This document shows positions 56,440 through 64,000 of a stretch of 64,000 nucleotides of DNA, piece after piece. The DNA is from Ctena decussata (Eukaryota; Mollusca; Bivalvia; Lucinida; Lucinidae), in the NCBI GenBank assembly GCA_963989385.1, contig OZ022500.1:107115842-107179841 (forward strand), given 5' to 3'. A model generated the notes under the pieces. That model was not told the origin of the DNA. It was given only the letters and a program-made list of their open reading frames with translations, and did no database searches. Each line of letters begins with the position of its first letter. Positions within the stretch are counted from its first letter, which is position 1. Position numbers and translations under genes: made by a program.

Positions 56440-58448
56440 TTAGCTCACCTGGCCCAAAGGGCCATAGTGAGCTATTGTCATACCAATGCGTCCGGCGTGC
56501 GTCGTGCGTCGTGCATCCGTGCGTCCGTGCGTCGTCCGTCAACACCTAAAAACAAATATTCAAACATCTTCTTCTGTAAAACTACTGGTCCCATGGTTCT
56601 CAAATTTCACATGGAGCATGACCTGACTCCAGGGTCTCAGAATTGTAAAATTGGGTCAGGTTGAAAATCCAAGATGGCCGCTGTTACTAAAAATAGCAAA
56701 AACAACAAAATAAACTTCTTCTCAAGAACCACTGGATATATTTGTCTGAATTTTGGCATGGAACATCAGTGAAACCTTGGTATTCAAAATTATAAAAATG
56801 AAAAAAATCTGTAGCGGAGTTTTGTCGCAGTGACCTACTTTCTGTTTACGAGTGTAATTTTGCTCAAATGCCAATGTCAAAAAATGACCTATTTAAACAA
56901 CTTCAAACAACTTCTTCTCTAAAACCACTGAACCCATGGATCTCAAATTTCACATGGAGCATGACCAGACTGCAGGGTTTCAAAATTGTAAAATTGGGTC
57001 AGGTCAAGAATCCAAGATGGCTGCCATTACTGAAAATAGCAAAAACAACAAAATCAACTTCTTCTCCAGAACCATTTGGTATATTTGGTTGAAAGTTTGC
57101 ATGGAACATAAGTGGGACCTTGGTATTAAAAATTGTAAAAATAAAAAAAATCTATAGCGGAATTAGGTCACAGTGACCTACTTAGCGTTTACAAGGCCGA
57201 TTTTGCTCAGATGTCAATATCTAAAGAAAATGCAACCAATTCTGACCAGATTTGGTCAGAAATGGTACTTGAATGGAATTATTTCAATTTTGTGCCAGTT
57301 GACTATCCAAGATGGCCACCATGGGGGCCGTTACTAAAAATAGCACAAACATAAAAATGACAATTACTCCAGAACCCTTGAATGGAATTGGACCAATTTT
57401 GTGTCAGAATGTTCCTTGCATGAAGCCATTTCGAATAATTGCAATTTGGCATTCCAAGATGGCCGCCATCTGGTGTTACTAAAAATAGAACAACCATAAA
57501 AATGACAATTACTCAAGAACCCTTGAATGGAATTGGACCAATTTTGTGTCAGAATGTTCCTCGCATGAAGTCGTTTCGATTAATTGCAATTTGGTATTCC
57601 AAGATGGCCGCCATCTGCCGTTACTAAAAATAGCACAAAACATGAAAATGACAATATCTCAGTAACCGCTGAATGGATTTTGATGAAATTTGTGTCAAAA
57701 TGATTCTTTTATTGAGATGTTTCAAAAATATCTAACTGTAGACCAGTCATATTGGCCTCTGTTACTAAAAATAGAAAAATGTGAAAATTAGAAAATCCCA
57801 ATGGAATTGGGTTAATTTTGTGTCAGAATGGTCCTTTCATTAAGCTTTTTCGATTTTTTGCATTTTGGCATTCCAAGATGGCTGCCATCTGCCGTTACTA
57901 AAAATAGCACAAAACATGAAAATGACAATATCTCAGTAACCGCTGAATGGATTTTGACGAAATTTGTGTCAAAATGATTCTTGCATTGAGATGTTTCAAA
58001 AATATCTAACTGTAGACCAGTCATATTGGCCTCTGTTACTAAAAATAGAAAAATGTGAAAATTAGAAAATCTCAGTGGAATTGGACCAACTTTGTGCCAG
58101 ACTCCGGATGACTGATATATGGTCCTTGCATGAAGGCTTTTCGATTTTTTACATTTTAGCAATCCAAGATGGCCGCCATCTGCCATTACTAAAAATAGTA
58201 CACAACATGAAACTGGCAATATCTCAGTAACCCCTGAATGGATTTGGATGAAATTTGTGGCAAAATGATTCTTGCATTGAGGTGTTTCAAAAGTAAATAT
58301 ATAAAGACCAGGCAAGTTGGCCTCTGTTACTAAAAGTAGCAAAATGTGAAAATGAGAAATTCTCAGTGGAATTGGACCAATTTTGTATCAGAATGGTCCT
58401 GTTGCACAATAGCCAGGTGAGCGATATCAGGCCCATTTGGGCCTCTTG
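56440..58448 (-). mobile_element. Helitron-like element in the right arm, empty site known
   Basis: On the minus strand it starts CAAGAGGCCCAAATGGGCC (58448) and ends hairpin GGCCC-TTT-GGGCC, AGGTGAGCTAA (56440). A GACGGACGACGCACGG-type microsatellite precedes the hairpin. The interior is tandem, with 'ccaagatggccgccatctg' and 'ttactaaaaatagca' recurring about every 135-260 bp. Comparison with the left arm shows host AAATA|TAACAT interrupted between A and T without duplication. Large minus-strand open frames, up to 176 codons, come from the repeats. Confidence 0.75.
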
Positions 58449-58630
58449 TATTTATAACATATTAATATAAATTAAGCTAAAGGAAACCTTATTAAAAACC
58501 ATTTAATAGAAAATATATGGCTGGTTGTCAGCAGACTTTTTAGAACCAAAAAGTCTGGTGACAACCGGTTGTCAGCAGACGGTTTTGGTCCAAAAAGTCT
58601 GGTGACAACCGGTTGTCAGCAGACACTTCC
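58449..58630 (-). repeat. Outer part of the right terminal arm
   Basis: Contains two tip units with ACAACCGGTTGT (58556-58567 and 58606-58617), mirroring 49936-50041. Confidence 0.85.
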
Positions 58631-58639
58631 TATTATTTT

Positions 58640-61127
58640 ATGGAATAAAACACATTGATAACTTCCCTTGTCAGTCTTTTATATTGACAGAGTGTTTTAT
58701 TCCGTAAAAAATCTCTGTTCTGTTCCATTCCATACCATTCCACAAAATACCAATAGCCTAATTTTTCTTATTTCTGCATAAAAATCATACATCATGCATT
58801 GTGACCCCTCAGTAGAACAGTGGTGTTGGAGTTTTTTTCCTGATCTTTTTTTGCAGTGATTTAGGTTTAGTTATTATTCACCATTTGATAAGAATTATTC
58901 CAAGTCTTTTACCTGTTTTACCAGTGTATGTTTATTGTTTTTCATGTTTCAAGCATCTAGATACTGTCAGGGAGTTACAATCACCAAAGACATGTTGTAA
59001 GGGGGAACACAGTGCATGATGAAAATGGCCTGAGGCTGAGCCTTTGAAGGTTGCAGGCAGTCACTTAATCTTATTACCAAATAGTAAACAATTTACAGCT
59101 TGAATTGATTGTATTGCACTGGTATGACCACGTTTTCTTGAAAAATGATCAACCAATTTAAGCACTTCAGTATGATCAACCAATTTAAGCACTTCAGTAC
59201 TGGGACACCAGATATGTAATCTGCATAATACTACAACATGATTTCTGATAGAATTCAAAGTTGCACAAGACTACCCTCACAATCTTATACGTACACAGTG
59301 CAGACCGTGATCAGACTGATCCTGAGGAGCAGTCTGATCAGGGTCCACATTGTTTCCTCAAACATTATTGTCCCAATATTTTAAATATCTTTTAGGTTAA
59401 GGAGGAAGTAGAATATGATAATCTGTATTTGTAAACAGGTTTCATAAATTCTTAGTAACCATTTCTGGGAAAATATTTAACTATTATGGGTTCATACACC
59501 TTTTGTAACTTATTGTTTGCTGTCCTGGGGGAGTAAATTCTTCCTTTAGGAGTTGATCATATTGAGAAGGGGGCAGTAACAAACATTGCAGCTTTCTGAC
59601 AGTCATGCACTTCACCTGGAGCTGAGTTACTGTACCAGTTATTTTCCCAAACAGTTGCACCCGGTTTGAGTAACTTGGTGAGGGATGGTCCTTATCTGTT
59701 AGGTTTTCTAGATCTACACCTTTTGCCATCTAGTCTTTGAACTCAAGATATGATATGGGTGGGACGAAACATTTTCGAAATTTTGCAGACATAAATTTTG
59801 TCATCTGCTCTTTGGTGCTTAAAGAGTTAATTTCTACAGAAACCCTCGTACCTCACCCTGCCCAGTTGTCTTTCTGGTAAACACTGCATGACTATGTTTG
59901 ATAATGTTGCCCTTATGGAGCAGAGGGTTTGGGTTGGGTTGGGTATTGTTCTTTGCTTTAGTCTGATTGAACCAGTGCCATTTCAGTATATTATAATCAG
60001 AAATAAACTTTTAAATGTCTTCAGTCAATGCCAAGATCTTTTATGTCCTTTTAGACTTCTAAAACCTATAATTATGAACTATGATCATAAAAGTAAGAAA
60101 ATCTTTACGAAGCGGATTCCAGAAGCGTGTTCATTCAGAACCTAAAATTTCTTTCTAGTTTCTTAAAATAACTTCCTTCTATTTTCCGTATCATTTTGAG
60201 CCGTAAACAGGCACTTTATACAGTGCAGATTTAGCAGCAAGAGCCATAGATAGAATAATTAGTTCTATATATAGAGGTATTAAATTATTTCGTTCTATAT
60301 GAACACGCTATTAAAAGCCAATATTGAAGTCGCAGTTGTTTTTGGACGGGTTGACATCAGAGAGCAATTTTCTGTTGGCGAATGACGTAATTGTGTCTTT
60401 TTTGTGACTAAGAGGAAAAATTCTCAGAAAAACAATTTGTTGCATGCAGTGACAGCTAGCAGACATTGTTGCTGGGGATATTGGATTTGTAAATGATAGC
60501 ATCATGCTTAAAAGAGGGATAGTAAAAGCGAGACAAATATAAATATGTGGGATTGGTATTGGGCAGGGCTCGACGAGGAAACCAAACTGTTGAAAACAAC
60601 AAGACTCAGCATAATCATGACGCGATGATGACGGCGCAAAATTTTTTACCGCTTTATTGAGGAGGCTGTTATTTTATGACGTATGACAGGCATAACAAAA
60701 TGATATTTTCATATTTTCCCCTCTTACTCGTATGTGGTAGCGAGAAAAAGTGAATAGCTGGCAAATTTTGTTCAAGATTATTACCATAAGTGTGACATCT
60801 CTAGGCAGAATGACTGTTGATTGGTCTGTATATTGTTCAGTATTGGAGCTTTAGACAGTTGATATACCATATATTAATTATACAATATACAGTACTTATT
60901 AAGCACATTTGTTGGTGTTAGGTTGTCTAGTACATAAATGAATACCATACTGCTTCCACAAGTTGGATGGCAGATTTTGCATACTGTAATTTCTTTTGAA
61001 AACTGTTGCCTTTCATTTTGAATATTAGACTTAATTTAAGCAAAACACATTGCATTGTGGGTACTACAGTAATTTCTCAACATTTGCCAGAAAAATCTGG
61101 TTATAAGACAGAGTATAGCAAACCCAT
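58640..61127. other. Unassigned non-coding stretch
   Basis: A short inverted repeat lies at 59306-59343 (TGATCAGACTGATC...GCAGTCTGATCA). MITE-like phrases of the 62-kb family and the 45.3-kb block recur at 59520-59835. A direct repeat 'atgatcaaccaatttaagcacttcagta' lies at 59143-59200. No exon supported. Confidence 0.4.
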
Positions 61128-61163
61128 AAATCTAGATCCATCTCATAAGATCAATCTAGATTT
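61128..61163. repeat. Diverged copy of the TCTAGATCCGTCTTA palindrome
   Basis: AAATCTAGATCCATCTCATA / AGATCAATCTAGATTT. Related to 39061-39094. Confidence 0.6.
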
Positions 61164-61414
61164 TTGAGATTGTGTTTTTTTTTTAGGGAAAAACCATCAT
61201 ATAGCAGAAATACACAAGAGTGACAAGACTGATGTAGATATACAGGTCCTTCTAGAAGGTGGGGAGGACCAGCTTATACCTGAAATAGATTACATTTTGT
61301 CCTGTCAGTTTTGGCCTGTCATTAAAACTGCCCTCTTTGGTTTGAATGGAAGGCAAAATGTATGTTGACTTGTGCCTTCCTCTTCCCTTGATGGACAGGA
61401 CCCCGGTAGCTCAG

Positions 61415-61635
61415 GGGCCGTATTCATAAAGCAACTTAAGTCGTTGCTATGCTGTTGCTAAGGGTAAATTTCTATGTTGGAGATTCCCTACAACTATGAA
61501 ATTTGGTCTGGAGGAACAGTCTTACAAAGACTGTTCCTCCAGAGCAAATTTCATAGTTGTAGGGAATCTCCTTTATAGAAATTCAGCCTTAGCAACAGCA
61601 TAGCAACGACTTAAGTCGTTTTATGAATACAGCCC
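61415..61635. mobile_element. 221-bp foldback MITE, TSD CAG
   Basis: GGGCCGTATTCATAAAGCAA to GTTTTATGAATACAGCCC. The arms share CTTAAGTCGTTGCTATGCTG and GATTCCCTACAACTATGAAA with their complements, and the hairpin closes at GGAGGAACAGTC / GACTGTTCCTCC. CAG flanks both ends (61412-61414 and 61636-61638). Confidence 0.8.
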
Positions 61636-61940
61636 CAGTAGGTTAAATGCCGGCCTGCTGATGGTTTAAGACTTGCTGGAGGCAGAAATCTTCCCAAGGG
61701 TAAAAGGGGGTTACATTGCACAAAGCCTTTCATTGCCACTCTCCCCTTGACCTGATATGACCAAAATACTGTTAAAAAGGTTGTAAAATCACTAGTCAGC
61801 CTTCCAGCCATCCCTTGGGGTTTGAGGGGGATGGGGGGTGGGGGGATGTAGAATTTACTAAATTATGTCAGAATTATCATCAAAAATACTTTGTGGAGCA
61901 CCTTGTCAGTACTCCTCCAACCATATTCAACCTAACGTAT

Positions 61941-62295
61941 TAATCCTAATAAACGCCCTTGCTTTAATAAACTCCCCCCTGTTTATTTTCTGATAATAAT
62001 GTTATATTAACTTGCATAAATTCCTGTTAGCTTCTCTGGTTAAGGTAGTTCTTTGAAATGGGTCTACTCTTAAAGGAAAGAATTTGCACCTCAAGGAGCA
62101 AATTCTTCCTTCAGGAGATGACTCCTAATGAGAAGGGTGGCAAAAATAGTAGGGATGTTTCCTCTGCAAGTATGCACATCACCTTTATATTGCTTATTAG
62201 AAGCACTTTGGCAGTGGCTGATTTACTATACTTCAGGCTCTAAATAACGTCCCCCTTTCGCAAAATTCAACGCCCCGGGGCGTTTAATAGGATTG
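61941..62295. mobile_element. MITE of the TCCTAATAAACGCCC family, most complete copy
   Basis: AATCCTAATAAACGCCC (61942-61958) and GGGCGTTTAATAGGATT (62278-62294) are inverted ends with one mismatch. The interior carries 'ctcttaaaggaaag', GCTCCTCAAGGAGC-like palindromes and 'tttcctctgcaagta'. At 62240-62260 it has the uninterrupted 'ggctctaaataacg', the empty counterpart of the foldback insertion at 34538. Confidence 0.65.
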
Positions 62296-62386
62296 TTACA
62301 GTAGATGCTCAAGTAGCAGAAGATGACAGTCAGATTAAGTCCGACACATAGTTAAGCTGACTGGTAATTTCTCTAGATCTGTGTTG

Positions 62387-62397
62387 TGCTGACTCAT
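62387..62397 (+). promoter_or_regulatory. NF-E2/MARE-like site TGCTGACTCAT
   Basis: Second exact match in the window, 1.4 kb before the small Maf exon. It could be an intronic enhancer site or the promoter of a shorter transcript. Function is inferred from motif and position only. Confidence 0.35.
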
Positions 62398-62399
62398 GC

Positions 62400-63427
62400 C
62401 TATTTCAAATCTTTGTTCGAACATATTGATTTTGCGTGTGACTCATTCACTTGTTGGCCATAGGAAGTTTCTAAAAGGATAGCAAGTAGATCATACGACT
62501 GCTACTATACTTAACGCCCATAAAGACCCCTTTTGTTGCACAGTACATTTTGTGACAATTTAAGAAAAGTGTAAGCTAAATTTAGTTAATGGGAGGATCA
62601 AATTGATTTAGACATTGCGTCATGAGACAGGGAAATAAGAAATGAAGGCTAAATTAGGACACTTCGTGATACGAGAACAATTTTCGTCCTCTTACGGACT
62701 GTATATGGCATTGAGAGGTTACGATTATGAGATGCCGCTGCTGTAACAGGTGGCAGTGATTCAGCGGCAGATCAATCGTTAATTATTCAGGGCTGTCTTA
62801 GTTCATTTGAATGCGTGTCTGATGTTTTAATACAATTGAAAATTGAGTGATTGATCCCTGTGTGTGTAGCACAGTCACAAAATATGCATCTCCTTTATGC
62901 AGAAAAAGATTCTATGAATCATATATGTACTATGATACATGTAAGTCAAAAAGCGCACTGAGAAAAATTGTGTGTGCATTTGTCTGTCTGCATGTGTTAT
63001 ATGCAGTACTGCAGATTAATTGAAGTGATATACACTATCTTTTTTTTGGATTTGGTTAAAGTAGGACATACATAGATACATACATACATAGGCATATGAT
63101 ATTTTTCAAAGTACATTTAAATCTGGGTGACCTAATTTTCAATTGTCATAATAAAAAAGATATCTATTGAGGCTCCAGATAGGAAAAGTTAAGGTGATTA
63201 ATTTGGAATTTTTGTTTACGTATCTTTGTATAAGAGATACCCTGACAGGGGATACAACACTACCGTTTTCATTGTTCTCCTCACATTCAATGGGGAGAAC
63301 TCTTAAAATAATTTGCTCCTTTATAGCAGATCCCATTTTCTTTTTGAAAGGGAAGTAAACAGGCAGTTGCAAAAGTTGTCTCTTGAAAATGGTGAGAAAA
63401 CAAACATGGTGAGTTAACAAAGCATTT
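62400..63427. other. Non-coding sequence upstream of the Maf exon
   Basis: Intron- or promoter-like. CATA repeats lie at 63065-63095 and a decayed MITE is at about 63285-63400. No further exon is recognised. Confidence 0.4.
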
Positions 63428-63663
63428 GAGCCAGGACACGACAAAACCAACAAAGTGGTTGTGCGCCCTGCGCAGACTCAGATCAGGCTGGGCATCCGCC
63501 AAGTCTGATAAGACTTTTCGCTAAGCACTTAAAAGATAGCTTAGGGTCTAAGCTACCTCCAAGCGGACAGCCAAGACTCTGATCAGACTGGGCGGATGCC
63601 CGGGCTGAACTGAGTCTGTTCTGGGCGCACAGCTACTTTGTTGTTTTTTTCGCATCACGGCTG
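63428..63663. mobile_element. 236-bp foldback MITE, copy 4 (diverged)
   Basis: GAGCCAGGACACGACAAAAC to TTTTTTTCGCATCACGGCTG. Same 236-bp length and internal CAGACTCAGATCAGGCTGG / GGGCTGAACTGAGTCTG pairs. More substitutions than the other copies and no matching flanks (ATTT left, GCTT right). It lies 124 bp before the Maf exon. Confidence 0.8.
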
Positions 63664-63786
63664 GCTTTAGTATTATGTACAGTCTTCCAATAAAAACATA
63701 TGAAAGAGACAAAGTGAGCTACCTAGAACAGTAATGATTCAAAATTTAAAATGTTTCACTCAATATTTTCTGTGTCTTTGTTTCAG

Positions 63787-64000
63787 ATCTTTCTGTCACA
63801 GATCAAGTCTGAGGGACTGGCCATGGAGTCTGAGTATACGGAGCCGCAGTATACGGAGTCACATTCTCGGTATACAGAATCTCCGGGAAACAAACAGCTC
63901 TCCGATGATGAACTGATTGCACTTTCAGTCAAAGATCTCAATCGTATGCTAAAGGGCATGACCAGAGATGAAATCATTAAGTTGAAACAGCGAAGACGAA
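63787..64000 (+). CDS. Small Maf (MafF/G/K-like) bZIP transcription factor, partial exon
   Basis: Small Mafs are nuclear bZIP proteins without an activation domain. They bind MARE sites as homodimers or with CNC partners such as Nrf2. After a polypyrimidine tract and TTTCAG (63781-63786), the frame reads IFLSQ, IKSEGLAMESEYTEPQ and YTESHSRYTESPGN. The extended homology region then begins (QLSDDELIALSVKDLNRMLK, GMTRDEIIKLKQRRR), stopping at the window edge inside the basic region. KQRRR (not KQKRR) and the short N-terminus point to a small rather than a large Maf. A second acceptor, CAG at 63799-63801, would start the exon at IKSEG in the same phase. Met at 63823 could be an alternative start. 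An in-frame stop lies upstream at 63724. The rest of the basic region and the leucine zipper lie outside. YTE occurs three times in the N-terminus. Confidence 0.9.
   Translation, partial: MFLSQIKSEGLAMESEYTEPQYTESHSRYTESPGNKQLSDDELIALSVKDLNRMLKGMTRDEIIKLKQRRR

Larger units (their letters stand above)
49930..58630. mobile_element. 8.7-kb long-TIR element with 9-bp TSD (Mutator-like by structure)
   Basis: TATTATTTT is present at 49921-49929 and 58631-58639, exactly outside GG...CC ends. The arms begin with two copies of a roughly 52-bp unit containing GTCTGCTGACAACC and the palindrome ACAACCGGTTGT. They continue as an inverted repeat of about 320 bp (49930-50257 against 58630-58449 plus 56439-56325). 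The right arm is split by the Helitron-like element 56440-58448. A 9-bp duplication and long TIRs are typical of Mutator-like elements. No transposase is present, and the interior is filled with other repeats and the GATATC array. Confidence 0.8.

Noticed and set aside
57812..58342. 176-codon open frame on the minus strand
   Set aside because: It runs through tandem units of a Helitron-like element; the translated text repeats with the unit and matches no protein family.
63734..63916. 60-codon open frame overlapping the Maf exon
   Set aside because: It is in a different frame from the recognised Maf reading frame and has no motif.

Overview
This window looks like a piece of an animal nuclear genome, most probably a bivalve mollusc (at least a lophotrochozoan). 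The signs are AT-rich, intron-like sequence, and very dense interspersed repeats. Many are tandem-repeat elements ending in a hairpin plus CTAA or an ACGG-type microsatellite, an architecture known from bivalve 'pearl'/Helitron-derived repeats. There are also tRNA-derived SINEs, two classes of LINE, and one clear host coding exon. No prokaryotic-style genes, rRNA, CRISPR or intact tRNA genes are visible.

Host gene: the only convincing protein-coding host sequence is at the right edge (63787-64000, +). It is the start of a small Maf bZIP transcription factor: the extended homology region runs into KLKQRRR, and the window stops inside the basic region. A plausible but unproven 5' part lies 17 kb upstream: a TATA box (46294), a tiny exon reading Met-Ser-Lys-Lys before a GTGAGA donor (46389-46400), and a perfect NF-E2/MARE site at 46169. 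A second perfect site lies at 62387. If correct, 46.4-63.8 kb is a single intron filled with transposons.

Layout: 0-15 kb holds SINE relics, RTE-like LINE fragments and Helitron-like tandem-repeat elements, the largest being a 455-bp-unit array at 11.4-14.9 kb. From 14.9 to 21.2 kb, a plus-strand LINE with a 12-13 bp target-site duplication sits inside an older minus-strand LINE. The younger LINE carries a 2A-like motif (GDIHPNPGP) and is disabled by a frameshift and by FADN in place of FADD. From 24.82 to 29.26 kb lies a 4.4-kb nested palindrome bounded by 59-bp inverted repeats that are identical at every position and built largely of self-complementary words. From 29 to 46 kb are foldback elements of several families, including a 2.3-kb inverted-repeat element rich in GCGCTTCC-like words (34979-37269).

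From 49.93 to 58.63 kb lies an 8.7-kb element with long inverted ends and a 9-bp target duplication (Mutator-like by structure). It contains Helitron-like insertions, a SINE, and a 2.1-kb array of about fifty GATATC palindromes. One Helitron-like element (56440-58448) sits in its right arm; the left arm provides the empty site, showing insertion between A and T.

The strongest general theme is repeated, apparently independent packaging of short palindromic words between terminal inverted repeats. No transposase was found in any of these elements, so all appear non-autonomous. All calls are by eye from one window; identities and copy counts are approximate unless stated as exact.
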